Below, piece by piece: positions 54,611 to 63,564 of a DNA stretch of 64,000 bases. Under the pieces are notes generated by a model, which searched no databases, was not told the origin of the DNA, and saw nothing but the letters and a program-made list of their open reading frames with translations. A program made the translations under genes and the position numbers. The stretch is from Paenibacillus sp. FSL R5-0766. Lineage in GTDB: Bacteria > Bacillota > Bacilli > Paenibacillales > Paenibacillaceae. Within the stretch, counting starts at the first letter, position 1, and each line of letters begins with the position of its first letter. The stretch covers positions 6,937,615 to 7,001,614 of the forward strand of contig NZ_CP150227.1 of assembly GCF_037971845.1 (NCBI RefSeq). The letters run 5' to 3'.

Positions 54611-55987
54611 TTACTTTCCTAGACAGAACTGGGAGAAAATCTGATCAATTAATGCATCATGTGCTGTATCTCCAACAATCTCACCCAAATGCTCCCACGC
54701 CAAACGAACATCAATCTGTATCATATCGATCGGAATGAACTGCTCTGCTGCTTCATAGGCATCAACCAGGGACTGCTTCGCTTTTTTGAGCAAAGCAATG
54801 TGACGCACATTACTGACATAAGTCAGGTCTGCGGACTCCAGTTTACCACTGAAGAATAGCGTAGAGATGGCATCTTCCAGTCGATCCACACCCAGATCAT
54901 CTTTCACCGACATCGGTACAAGCCGTTCTTCCGAAATGTAACGAAGCAGCACGTCACGTTCTACCTGTGGCGTTAAGTCCATTTTATTCATAATAATTAT
55001 CGATTGTCTACCGCGGATTTGTTCCAATAATTCAATCTCATCGGGATGAAGTGGCTCCGCAGCATTCACAACCATCAAGATCAGATCGGCTTCACTTACC
55101 GCAGAACGAGAGCGTTCTACCCCGATCTTCTCTACAACGTCCATGGTTTCCCGGATTCCTGCCGTATCCAGCAACTTCAGTGGGATATTATTGATCGTAA
55201 TGAACTCCTCGATCACATCACGAGTTGTTCCTGGAATGTCCGTGACGATAGCCCGATTGTCTTGCGCAAGTGTATTCATCAAGGAGGATTTACCTACGTT
55301 AGGTCGTCCAACGATAGCTGTTGTAATACCTTCTCGCAGGATCTTTCCTTGCTCTGCTGTAGTCAGCAATTTATCAATTTCAGTCATAACCTGACTGGAC
55401 TTCTCTTTAATAAAATCAGACGTTAACGACTCCACATCATGCTCGGGATAATCGATATTCACTTCAATGTGAGCTAGTGTTTCCACCAATGTATATCGTA
55501 GATCACGCAATTTGGAAGACAGTTTGCCTTCAACTTGTTTCAGCGCAACCGAGAAAGCCCGGTCCGATTTGGAACGAATAAGATCCATGACACCTTCAGC
55601 CTGAGACAAGTCAATCCGCCCATTAAGGAAAGCACGCTTCGTGAACTCACCGGGTTCAGCCAGACGAATATCAAGCTGCAACAGCAGGTCCATGACCCGT
55701 TTTACAGACACTACACCGCCATGCGCACTGATCTCCACGACATCTTCTGTTGTGAAAGACCGAGGTGCTCGCATGACCGTAACCAATACTTCCTCAATCT
55801 TTTCCCCATTAACGGGATCTATGATATGACCATAATGAACCGTGTGAGATGCTGCCTGGGTTAAAGGGGTTTTGCTGCGAAAAATCTTTTCCGTCTCCGA
55901 CACTGCATCCGGGCCGCTGACCCGGATCACGGCGATACCCGCCTCTCCGACAGCCGTTGATATCGCTGTGATCGTATCACTGATCAT
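54611..55987 (-). CDS. mnmE: tRNA modification GTPase MnmE (TrmE)
   Basis: The 458-aa K+-dependent GTPase has an N-terminal folate-binding domain (TITAISTAVGEAGIAVIRVSG), a G domain with GRPNVGKSSLMN, DIPGTTRDV, DTAGI and NKMD, and the C-terminal tip CLGK with the catalytic-region cysteine. It forms the heterotetramer with MnmG. AAGGAGAG precedes the ATG. Confidence 0.98.
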   Translation of the reverse strand: MISDTITAISTAVGEAGIAVIRVSGPDAVSETEKIFRSKTPLTQAASHTVHYGHIIDPVNGEKIEEVLVTVMRAPRSFTTEDVVEISAHGGVVSVKRVMDLLLQLDIRLAEPGEFTKRAFLNGRIDLSQAEGVMDLIRSKSDRAFSVALKQVEGKLSSKLRDLRYTLVETLAHIEVNIDYPEHDVESLTSDFIKEKSSQVMTEIDKLLTTAEQGKILREGITTAIVGRPNVGKSSLMNTLAQDNRAIVTDIPGTTRDVIEEFITINNIPLKLLDTAGIRETMDVVEKIGVERSRSAVSEADLILMVVNAAEPLHPDEIELLEQIRGRQSIIIMNKMDLTPQVERDVLLRYISEERLVPMSVKDDLGVDRLEDAISTLFFSGKLESADLTYVSNVRHIALLKKAKQSLVDAYEAAEQFIPIDMIQIDVRLAWEHLGEIVGDTAHDALIDQIFSQFCLGK

Positions 55988-56143
55988 GGTTATCTCTCCT
56001 TGCTCTATTTTAAAATTGCCGCCCCTCGGGGGACGCCAGATCCATTTTCAAATCTATTAATGATATAACATATGACATGCTGCTTATCGTATTAAGTTCA
56101 CTCTTTACTTGTTCTACGCACCTTATCAAATTGCTTCTGTACG

Positions 56144-56183
56144 AAAAAAGCAATGGCTTCTGCACCGGGCAGGAAGCCATTGC
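56144..56183 (-). terminator. Terminator of the rnpA-yidC-jag transcript
   Basis: The 11-bp perfect stem GCAATGGCTTC / GAAGCCATTGC (56150-56160, 56173-56183) is followed by TTTTTTCG on the minus strand, 16 bp after the jag stop, separating it from mnmE. Confidence 0.88.
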
Positions 56184-56198
56184 GTCTTCAATTTCGTG

Positions 56199-56900
56199 TT
56201 ATTTCGTCGTAATAACCACACGCCGATTAGGCTCCTCGCCCTTACTTAACGTCTTAATCTGCGGGTGATTTTGCAGTTTTGCATGGATGACTTTTCGTTC
56301 GAGCGGAGGCATTGGTTCCAGTACAACTTCCTTACCGGTACGGATTGCTTGTCCAGCCAACCGTTCAGCCAGATCCTCCAGCGTCTTCCGCCGACGTTGA
56401 CGGAAATTCTCCGCGTCGAGCACAATTCGAACGAAGCTTTCCGAATATCGGTTCGCTACAATGTTCGTTAGATACTGAAGCGCATCCAGCGTCTGTCCAC
56501 GTCTGCCAATAATCATGCCCAGATCTTCACCAGCAATATTGAAGATATGTCCATCCCGCTGTTTTTTGATATGCACTTCAACATCCAGTCCCATACCTGC
56601 TGCGACCTCTTTCAAGAAAGCAGCCGCTTCTTCATAGGGATTTTTAGCTGCAACATCCTCGAGTAATGCATCTACTTCAGATTTGTATGCAGCTGGCTTG
56701 ATCGGCTGTGGAACAACTTCCGGTACAGGCATTAATTTAACTTCAACTTTGGCCGCCCTCACCCCGAACAAACCCAGGAATCCTTTTGACGGCTGCTCTA
56801 ACACTTGTATCTCGACCTTGTCCCGACTTACGCCAAGCTCGGTCAATCCTTGGTTTACAGCATCTTCAACGGTTTTTCCTGACGTAATGACTTTGGTCAT
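56199..56900 (-). CDS. jag: RNA-binding protein Jag/KhpB
   Basis: The 233-aa protein has a Jag_N domain (ITSGKTVEDAVNQGLTELGV), a KH domain with GMIIGRRGQTLDALQYL and an R3H domain (LEDLAERLAGQAIRTGKEV, MPPLERKVIHAKLQ). It binds RNA with KhpA and influences cell division and sporulation genes. It overlaps yidC by 4 nt. Confidence 0.96.
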   Translation of the reverse strand: MTKVITSGKTVEDAVNQGLTELGVSRDKVEIQVLEQPSKGFLGLFGVRAAKVEVKLMPVPEVVPQPIKPAAYKSEVDALLEDVAAKNPYEEAAAFLKEVAAGMGLDVEVHIKKQRDGHIFNIAGEDLGMIIGRRGQTLDALQYLTNIVANRYSESFVRIVLDAENFRQRRRKTLEDLAERLAGQAIRTGKEVVLEPMPPLERKVIHAKLQNHPQIKTLSKGEEPNRRVVITTK

Positions 56901-57775
56901 TTCGATTTTTTGGCCCCTTTCGACCCTTTTCCAGAGACGGTCGCTTTGCCACCGTTTTTGCGTTTAGCTCCATTTTTGGAAGAGCTATTCTGCTTCACGT
57001 TGACCTCAGCCACGATTTTATCATTATTCCGGTAAAGGAAATAGTTTTGCACGATCGTGTAGATGTTACTGTAGAACCAGTACAGCGGAAGTGCTGACGG
57101 GAACTGGTAAGACATCACGAAGATCAAAATTGGGTATACCCACAGCATAAACTGCATCGGACCAATTTGCTGTGCAGGGTTCATACGCATCATCATCCAT
57201 GTTTGAATGAATGTTGTGATGGCAGCCAGCACTGGCAAAATAAACAGGTGATCCGGTTCCCCGAGCTGGAGCCACAAGAAATCATGTGTTCTCAGACTGG
57301 AGTTTCCGTAAATTGAGTTATAAAGTGCGATATAAATCGGCATCTGAATCAGAAGTGGCAGACAACCCGCCATCGGATTAACTTTGTTCTCCTGAAACAA
57401 CTTCATTGTTTCTTGCTGAACTTTCTCAGGTGTATCTTTAAACTTGGCTTGAATCTCCTTCAGCTGCGGCTGAATCGCCTGCATAGCTTTGGAGCTACGG
57501 ACTTGTTTCATTGTTAATGGTAAAATCAATGTCCGTACAATAAGCACCATCACGAGGACAGCCAGTCCATATTCACCGTTAAACCAGTTGGCGAATGTAT
57601 CCAGCGCCAGTGAGAACCAGTACACAACATTGCTTTGCCAGAATGAGCCACTATTCTTCAGATCTTCCGTAGTAACCCCGGCTCCTTGTGGAGTACATCC
57701 GGCGAGTACAGTGACCATTGCAATGACTGCAATGAGGAGAATCCACTTCCCCTTTGATGTCTTCAATCGCGACAC
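56897..57775 (-). CDS. yidC: Membrane insertase YidC (SpoIIIJ/OxaA1 type)
   Basis: The 292-aa insertase has a lipoprotein signal with lipobox LAGC (cysteine near residue 26), about five membrane segments and the hydrophilic-groove arginine in LPLTMKQVRSSKAMQ. MAGCLPLLIQMPIYIALYNSI and the basic Lys-rich tail (GAKRKNGGKAT) are typical. GTG start at 57775 behind GAGAGGGGTTATGAA. In B. subtilis, SpoIIIJ is also needed for forespore development. Confidence 0.96.
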   Translation of the reverse strand: MSRLKTSKGKWILLIAVIAMVTVLAGCTPQGAGVTTEDLKNSGSFWQSNVVYWFSLALDTFANWFNGEYGLAVLVMVLIVRTLILPLTMKQVRSSKAMQAIQPQLKEIQAKFKDTPEKVQQETMKLFQENKVNPMAGCLPLLIQMPIYIALYNSIYGNSSLRTHDFLWLQLGEPDHLFILPVLAAITTFIQTWMMMRMNPAQQIGPMQFMLWVYPILIFVMSYQFPSALPLYWFYSNIYTIVQNYFLYRNNDKIVAEVNVKQNSSSKNGAKRKNGGKATVSGKGSKGAKKSK

Positions 57776-57849
57776 TTCATAACCCCTCTCTTAACCATTC
57801 CATTCCACCGTAAATCATACCATAATTAGGAGGACAAATAAACCGAAGC

Positions 57850-58200
57850 TTACCGCTTGCTCGACTTCAAAAGAGAGCCCTTTCGCATCGCATGTAGCAG
57901 GCTTTTTTCCATTTCCTTATAGGGCATGTCCAGTGCACCTTTTCTGACGATAAAAATCAGATCCATCTGCGTGACGATCTCATGCTCATGATGACGAACA
58001 ATTTCCTTGATCATGCGTCTCATCCGGTTGCGTACGACAGCGTTTCCGATTTTCTTGCTGCATGATACACCTACCCGGAATTGTTCCGTATCTTTACGGC
58101 GGCAGCCATACACCACGAATTGATGATTGGCAAACGATTTCCCATACCGGTATACGCGGCTAAAGTCCGCCCGGTTTCGTAGACGCAGTCTTTTATACAC
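57850..58200 (-). CDS. rnpA: Ribonuclease P protein component
   Basis: The 116-aa protein subunit of RNase P, basic, with LRNRADFSRVYRYGKSF and the RNR signature AVVRNRMRRMIKEIVR. It helps the RNase P RNA process the 5' ends of tRNAs. Placed after rpmH and before yidC as usual, but the gap to rpmH is unusually long and contains a terminator. Confidence 0.97.
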   Translation of the reverse strand: MYKRLRLRNRADFSRVYRYGKSFANHQFVVYGCRRKDTEQFRVGVSCSKKIGNAVVRNRMRRMIKEIVRHHEHEIVTQMDLIFIVRKGALDMPYKEMEKSLLHAMRKGSLLKSSKR

Positions 58201-58525
58201 GGCGCTTCTCCTTGCTGTTCTCCATCATTGATATTGACGGAGGCCTCATTACTGATTTAGTATAGGCTTTCTTGAATGACGGTAAACCGTCTTGGCGACA
58301 ACTTCATTTGGGATGATTGTTAAACAGCTACTTGAACAGATCAACATTCCTCCGGATGAATGTTGATTGGCCATTTAAACCTATCAACGATTCATCATTA
58401 TATAAGGTAAGTTTTCGAAAAATGGAAAACTCACTCAACATACATCATGTGTGTTCAGCACTTTTTCGCAGACCATTCAGACCTGATCTGTAGCAGCATC
58501 CAGTCTGATTTGAGCTAATTAAGAA
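58201..58525 (-). other. rnpA leader region (between rpmH terminator and rnpA)
   Basis: About 325 bp without a gene. It carries a perfect 10-bp hairpin ATCAACATTC / GAATGTTGAT (58340-58367) and a small GACGGT/ACCGTC hairpin near 58280. Because a strong terminator follows rpmH, rnpA probably has its own promoter here. I cannot define a known RNA family. Confidence 0.4.
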
Positions 58526-58549
58526 AAAAAAGACCACCTCGGTGGTCTT
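58521..58549 (-). terminator. Strong terminator directly after rpmH
   Basis: The 9-bp perfect stem AAGACCACC / GGTGGTCTT (58530-58549) is followed by at least eight T on the minus strand, 7 bp after the rpmH stop codon. Confidence 0.88.
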
Positions 58550-58555
58550 CAATGC

Positions 58556-58690
58556 TTAAGCACTCAGGTTTTTACGGCCTTTAAGGCGACGTGCGGCCAA
58601 AATTTTACGGCCATTGCTCGTGCTCATTCTTTTCCGGAAACCATGAACTTTTTTACGTTTGCTAACGTTCGGTTTGAATGTAGGTCTCAA
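58556..58690 (-). CDS. rpmH: 50S ribosomal protein L34
   Basis: The 44-aa ORF begins [19 protein letters not shown] and ends LKGRKNLSA, the classic L34. The start codon is TTG at 58690, 9 nt after GAGGAGG. It is the last gene on the minus-strand arm before the origin region. Confidence 0.97.
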   Translation of the reverse strand: MRPTFKPNVSKRKKVHGFRKRMSTSNGRKILAARRLKGRKNLSA

Positions 58691-58763
58691 TGTATTGCAC
58701 CTCCTCACAAGGAAATACTTATGTGATGAATCACTTTCATCTTCACAGAAAACACCTTTATAT

Positions 58764-58792
58764 ATTTAACCATGATCACCTGGAAAAGTCAA
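58764..58792 (-). promoter_or_regulatory. rpmH promoter
   Basis: TTGACT (58792-58787), a 17-nt spacer and TTAAAT (58769-58764, with overlapping TAAATA/TATATA) lie about 75 bp upstream of the rpmH start. Confidence 0.6.
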
Positions 58793-58907
58793 CTGCATGG
58801 CTCAAGGCTTCTCCCTCTTTTATATACACTCTTCATCCCACCCAAAGTAATGACCACAGTTCGTCCACTTCAATACCAGCACCAAGCCCCGAAGAGAGAC
58901 CTGAAAG

Positions 58908-59022
58908 TTATCCCCAGACCCTAATCAGATCACCCTATTTCAGTGTTTATAGTTATCCACAACCTCCAATACCTGTTATCTCCTTCATTATATCCTGTTT
59001 GAAGTTATTCACATGTGGATAA
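58908..59022. other. DnaA-box cluster I (rpmH-proximal part of oriC)
   Basis: Three perfect DnaA boxes (TTATNCACA): TTATCCACA at 58953-58961, TTATTCACA at 59005-59013 and its inverted partner TGTGGATAA at 59014-59022. A near match TTATCCCCA lies at 58908-58916. The two boxes at 59005-59022 abut and form one 18-bp inverted repeat. In B. subtilis such boxes upstream of dnaA belong to the bipartite origin; here the gluconate operon separates them from the dnaA-proximal boxes. Confidence 0.8.
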
Positions 59023-59081
59023 TGATTATAGGCTATTAATATCGTCATATTTTAATCCCGTTGTATCCGCTTCAATTAAGG

Positions 59082-59133
59082 TTTACAAGCTTTTGAGAAA
59101 GGTGTAGGATAAAAATCACATCTTGTATACAAG
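59082..59133 (+). promoter_or_regulatory. gntR promoter with GntR operator
   Basis: TTTACA (59082-59087), 17 nt and TAGGAT (59105-59110) give a start near 59117. The palindrome CTTGTATACAAG (59122-59133) lies just downstream; it matches the core of the B. subtilis GntR operator, ATACTTGTATACAAGTAT, so gntR should repress itself until gluconate is present. Confidence 0.75.
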
Positions 59134-59266
59134 TAGTCCTTTGAAAAAAACATTAGCCGTTAGCTTGTAGCTACAGACTGTGGATTGAACTGAATGTCCA
59201 GTCCGCAAAATAGTTATGCTATGATCAGTAATGAACTGATTACTTATTAATAGGAGCGTTAGCCAT

Positions 59267-59941
59267 ATGTTATTTCCTTCTTCCTGGCTTCAAGGGGCTT
59301 CCCGTGGTGAAGCCATTGCCTGCGAATTAAGGCTGCGGATCATTAGCGGTACCCTTCGACCTGGAGAGATTTTGTCGGAAAACCGAATTGCGGCTGATTT
59401 TGACAGCAGTCGTTCACCTGTCCGTGAAGCATTGCGAACATTGTCCAATGAAGGACTTATTCGGCTGGAACGTATGGGTGTCGTTGTCATTGGACTACGA
59501 ATCAAGGATGTCGAAGAATTGTATGATGTCCGTTTCCTGATTGAAAGTTTTGTGCAGCAGCGACTTGCTGGTGATGTCCCAGAATCATTAATCACCCAGC
59601 TTCGTAACGTGATCGACAAAATGCAGCTTGCTGGACGGCATCAGGATGCCGTCGAATTCGCCTATCAGGATCTCGTTTTCCACGAGACCATCATTGAAGC
59701 TGCTCAGCATTCCCGTATTTCACATCTATGGAAGAGTATTCGATATGTTGTGATGACCGTTATGCTGCTCACAACGCGCAGAGTATTTGTTCAAGGCGAG
59801 CAGAAAGTAAGCGCTGTAATTGAGAAACACCGTTTGCTTGTTGAAGCACTTGAATCAGGCGACAAGATGCTCATTCAGGCTGGAGTCCGCACGTATTTCC
59901 AAGATTCTGGCAAAACCCTGCACGAAAGCTTTGATTCCTAA
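59267..59941 (+). CDS. gntR: Gluconate operon transcriptional repressor GntR
   Basis: The 224-aa regulator of the GntR/FadR family has an N-terminal winged helix (ELRLRIISGTLRPGEILSENRIAADFDSSRSPVREALRTLSNEGLI, about 18-65) and a C-terminal FCD effector domain with His ligands. It is first in the gluconate cluster, and operator palindromes occur before it and before gntP. GGAG lies 11 nt before the ATG. The gluconate ligand is inferred from the neighbours. Confidence 0.93.
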   Translation: MLFPSSWLQGASRGEAIACELRLRIISGTLRPGEILSENRIAADFDSSRSPVREALRTLSNEGLIRLERMGVVVIGLRIKDVEELYDVRFLIESFVQQRLAGDVPESLITQLRNVIDKMQLAGRHQDAVEFAYQDLVFHETIIEAAQHSRISHLWKSIRYVVMTVMLLTTRRVFVQGEQKVSAVIEKHRLLVEALESGDKMLIQAGVRTYFQDSGKTLHESFDS

Positions 59942-59980
59942 TAGGTGCAAGGCGTTTGCAATCATATCCGTTGTGAGTGA

Positions 59981-60009
59981 TTGCGGCTTAACTTGTCGAC
60001 AAGTATACA
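59981..60009 (+). promoter_or_regulatory. gntPK promoter with GntR operator in the spacer
   Basis: TTGCGG (59981-59986), a 17-nt spacer and TATACA (60004-60009) form a promoter. The palindrome CTTGTCGACAAG (59992-60003) fills the spacer, so bound GntR would block RNA polymerase. This suggests that the transporter and kinase have a promoter separate from gntR. Confidence 0.7.
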
Positions 60010-60112
60010 AAATGCGATTTTCTTTCAATTTCGGGCATGATAAAACTACATTTTTCGCCAACACCTCTTCTTCATTCTGGGCACAAAATTTAATTGGTGA
60101 CGATAATTTTAC

Positions 60113-60127
60113 TTGTAAGCGTTCTAT
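60113..60127 (+). promoter_or_regulatory. Candidate CcpA cre site upstream of gntP
   Basis: TTGTAAGCGTTCTAT matches the cre consensus WTGNAANCGNWNNCW at all but one specified position. It lies between the gntP promoter and the gntP start, where bound CcpA could reduce transcription when preferred sugars are present. Confidence 0.5.
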
Positions 60128-60154
60128 ATCAGAAATAAAGGAGCACACAACATC

Positions 60155-61516
60155 ATGAGCACTCTTTTTGGACTATCCCACAACGCAACATTATTGGTCT
60201 GGACATTCATTGCAATCGTTTTTCTGATCGTTTTGATCTCCAAGTATAAATGGAATCCCTTTATCACCCTGCTGTTGTCCGCATTAATGCTCGGTTTGCT
60301 TACAGGCATGAAACCTGCTGATGTGATCTCTTCCATTACCGGGGGACTTGGCGGCACACTTGGAACCATCGCAATTGTTATTGCTCTCGGTACAATGCTT
60401 GGTAAGATGATGGCCGAATCTGGCGGTGCCGAGCGCATTGCAACTACATTAGTTGATCGGTTTGGTGTAAAACGTGTGCACTGGGCCATGATGATTGTTG
60501 GATTTATCGTTGGTATTCCCGTTTTCTTCGAAGTCGGCGTTATTCTGATGATCCCCATCATTTTCACCGTCGCGCGTAAAACCAACATGTCTTTACTGCA
60601 GATTGGTATTCCCATTTTGGCGGGTCTATCCACTGTACACGGTTTGGTTCCACCCCATCCAGCGCCAATGATTGCGATTGAAGCCTTCAGTGCCGATCTG
60701 GGTAAAACCATTTTGTACTCCCTTATTGTTGGTATTCCTACAGCGATTATTGCAGGTCCCTTATTTGGTAAATTTATTGGTAAAAGAATACACACCGAAC
60801 CGCCAGCAGAACTGGCTGAACAATTCGCAACCAAAACAAACAGCAACATGCCTGGGTTTGGTATTACCCTGTTTACCATATTGCTGCCTGTTATTTTGAT
60901 GCTGATTGGCTCCATTGCAAGCATCATTGACCCAAATGCCACGAGCGGCTTCACCGTTTTCAGTGAATTTATCGGTCATGAGATCATTGCTCTGCTCATT
61001 TCAGTTGTATTTGCCCTCTTTTCACTCGGCTTTGCACGTGGATTCACCAAACATGATATTTCCCGCTTCACCAGTGAATGTCTGGCGCCTACGGCGACCA
61101 TCATTCTCATTATTGGCGGAGGCGGTGCCTTCAAACAGGTATTGATCAATAGTGGTGTAGGTAACGCCATTGCTGAAGTCGCTACCCATGCCAACATCAA
61201 CGTGATCCTGTTTGCCTGGCTTGTCGCTGGGCTCATTCGTGTAGCTACCGGTTCAGCAACCGTAGCCATGACAACAGCCGCCGGTATTGTCGCTCCAGTG
61301 CTTGCACTCACACCAGGGGCCAATATTGAGCTGGTTGTACTCGCCACAGGTGCGGGGTCACTCATCTTGTCTCATGTAAATGATGCAGGATTCTGGATGA
61401 TCAAAGAATTCTTCAATATGAGCGTTTCCCAGACATTGAAAACGTGGACCGTTATGGAAACACTATTATCCGTGGTCGGACTGATCTTTATTTTGCTCCT
61501 GAGTACAGTGGTATAA
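60155..61516 (+). CDS. gntP: Gluconate permease
   Basis: The 453-aa GntP-family proton symporter has about 12-14 membrane segments. Family stretches include LLLSALMLGLLTGM, GLGGTLGTIAIVIALGTMLGKMMAESGGAERIA, GIPVFFEVGVILMIPI, HGLVPPHPAPMIAIEAF and SHVNDAGFWMIKEFF. GAAATAAAGGAG lies before the ATG. It imports gluconate for the kinase encoded 66 bp downstream. Confidence 0.96.
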   Translation: MSTLFGLSHNATLLVWTFIAIVFLIVLISKYKWNPFITLLLSALMLGLLTGMKPADVISSITGGLGGTLGTIAIVIALGTMLGKMMAESGGAERIATTLVDRFGVKRVHWAMMIVGFIVGIPVFFEVGVILMIPIIFTVARKTNMSLLQIGIPILAGLSTVHGLVPPHPAPMIAIEAFSADLGKTILYSLIVGIPTAIIAGPLFGKFIGKRIHTEPPAELAEQFATKTNSNMPGFGITLFTILLPVILMLIGSIASIIDPNATSGFTVFSEFIGHEIIALLISVVFALFSLGFARGFTKHDISRFTSECLAPTATIILIIGGGGAFKQVLINSGVGNAIAEVATHANINVILFAWLVAGLIRVATGSATVAMTTAAGIVAPVLALTPGANIELVVLATGAGSLILSHVNDAGFWMIKEFFNMSVSQTLKTWTVMETLLSVVGLIFILLLSTVV

Positions 61517-61582
61517 ATGGAGTATCTATAGTAGAAAGAAATTAAAATCTCATCGCTTTCTGGAGAAAGAAGGATTAAATAC

Positions 61583-63130
61583 ATGAACAACTATATGATT
61601 GGGATCGATATTGGTACCACCAGTACCAAATCCGTATTATTTACCGAGCAAGGCTCTGTCGTCAGTACCTCAACGCAGGAATATCCTTTGTACACCCCTG
61701 CACCCGATGTTGCCGAGCAGGACCCTGAAGAGATTGTACAGGCGGCCCTCCGCTCTGTACGAGGAGTCATGGATCAGAGTGGTGTTGCTGCCGAGCAGAT
61801 CCTGTTTGTATCCTGCAGCTCGGCTATGCATAGTGTCATTGCCATGGGACAGGATAATAAACCTTTAACCCGTTGCATCACCTGGGCGGATAATCGAAGT
61901 GCAGCTTGGTCTGCCAAGCTGCAAGAGAATGGATTGGGCCATCGCATCTATCTGCGCACAGGTACACCGATCCATCCCATGTCACCGCTGACCAAATTAA
62001 TGTGGCTGCGCCACGATGAACCTGAACTTTTTGAGAGTACCGCCAAATTTATTTCGATTAAAGAATATCTGTTCTTCCGTCTATTCGGACAATATGTCGT
62101 CGACCATTCCATCGCTTCCTGCACAGGTTTGCTCAATCTGAAACAACTCGACTGGGACGCAGAGGCCCTTGAGGTTGCAGGCATTACACCCGACCATCTC
62201 TCGAAGCTTGTACCTACAACACATATATTAGAAGGAATGAATCACGAATCGGCTGAAAAAATGGCTCTCTCCCCCTCTACGCCCTTTGTTATTGGCGCAA
62301 GTGATGGGGTTTTATCCAATCTCGGCGTAAACGCCATTGAACCTGGTGTTGTCGCAGCAACCATCGGAACCAGCGGGGCCATTCGCACTGTCGTGGACCG
62401 TCCGGTTACCGATCCCAAAGGTCGAACCTTCTGTTATGCCCTCACAGAGAATCTTTGGGTCATTGGTGGACCTGTGAATAACGGTGGCATGCTGTTTCGT
62501 TGGGTGCGGGATGAATTCGCCGCGTCTGAAGTGGAGACAGCGAAACGACTTGGCATCAATTCCTATGATGTGCTGACCAAAATTGCCGAACGTGTCCGGC
62601 CGGGATCGGAAGGACTTCTGTTTCATCCGTACCTTTCGGGCGAACGTGCCCCTCTATGGAATCCGGATGCCCGTGGTTCCTTTTTTGGCTTAACACTCCA
62701 TCACCAAAAAGAGCATATGATTCGTGCTGTCCTGGAAGGGGTTATTTTCAACCTATATACGGTACTGCTCGCCATGGAAGAACAGATTGGGCAACCTACC
62801 TCCATTCAAGCCACCGGTGGGTTTGCACGCTCTCCTCTCTGGCGCCAGATGATGTCTGATATCTTCAATCAGGAAGTGGTTGTACCAGAGAGCTTCGAAA
62901 GTTCCTGTCTGGGTGCCGTCGTGCTTGGTTTGTACGCTACAGGGCGGATCCAATCGCTTCATGCCGTTTCTTCCATGGTCGGTACAACGCATCGGCATAC
63001 CCCTATCAAAGAGAATGCTGTACTCTACCAAGAGCTACTGCCCATCTTTATTCGGATCTCTCGCAAACTGGAAGAGGAATACGCAGATATCGCTGAATTC
63101 CAGCGTAAGATGTCCCTTCCCCGCCTCTAA
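61583..63130 (+). CDS. gntK: Gluconokinase (FGGY family)
   Basis: The 515-aa FGGY kinase phosphorylates gluconate to 6-phosphogluconate, which enters the pentose phosphate pathway. It has the N-terminal nucleotide-binding MIGIDIGTTSTKSVLF, the CITWADNRS segment and the C-terminal ATGGFARSPLWRQMMSDIF signature. GAAGGA precedes the ATG. Its size fits the Bacillus-type gntK rather than the short E. coli GntK. No gntZ gene (6-phosphogluconate dehydrogenase) follows. Confidence 0.96.
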   Translation: MNNYMIGIDIGTTSTKSVLFTEQGSVVSTSTQEYPLYTPAPDVAEQDPEEIVQAALRSVRGVMDQSGVAAEQILFVSCSSAMHSVIAMGQDNKPLTRCITWADNRSAAWSAKLQENGLGHRIYLRTGTPIHPMSPLTKLMWLRHDEPELFESTAKFISIKEYLFFRLFGQYVVDHSIASCTGLLNLKQLDWDAEALEVAGITPDHLSKLVPTTHILEGMNHESAEKMALSPSTPFVIGASDGVLSNLGVNAIEPGVVAATIGTSGAIRTVVDRPVTDPKGRTFCYALTENLWVIGGPVNNGGMLFRWVRDEFAASEVETAKRLGINSYDVLTKIAERVRPGSEGLLFHPYLSGERAPLWNPDARGSFFGLTLHHQKEHMIRAVLEGVIFNLYTVLLAMEEQIGQPTSIQATGGFARSPLWRQMMSDIFNQEVVVPESFESSCLGAVVLGLYATGRIQSLHAVSSMVGTTHRHTPIKENAVLYQELLPIFIRISRKLEEEYADIAEFQRKMSLPRL

Positions 63131-63160
63131 ATCATCAATCCATACTTCGTCGCTGCACAA

Positions 63161-63213
63161 AAAAGAGGGTGTCCTCTAAAACCAAAAATCGGTTTTAGAG
63201 GACACCCTCTTTT
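63161..63213 (+). terminator. Strong bidirectional terminator after gntK
   Basis: A 23-bp perfect stem (63161-63183 / 63191-63213) with a 7-nt loop starts 30 bp after the stop codon. A and T runs on both sides allow termination in either direction, shielding the origin from gnt transcription. The following stretch 63214-63560 shows no gene. Confidence 0.9.
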
Positions 63214-63564
63214 GCTATACACGCATAATCTATCCTTTGAATTCATATTGTACATTCATACACTTCAACCTCCATATCAGAGCATCAGCTTACCTCGTGA
63301 TCCTGATAATTCACATTACATATGTCTTAAAATGAAGTCCTCTTGATCCATTATTCTTATCATTCACTGATGACAGAATTACCATCTGCCCAGAAAATAT
63401 ACCACTCATCTTGTTCAATTAAAGGCATGAGTTTACTCCCCTCTCCGTCTCCCATCCAGACACTGAATTCGTCGCTTTCACCATCGCCCCATTGGCAAGA
63501 AAAACACGAGGGTGAGAGGTCACTCTTTTTCCGATCTCAATCATGCTACGTTTTCACTTCACGG

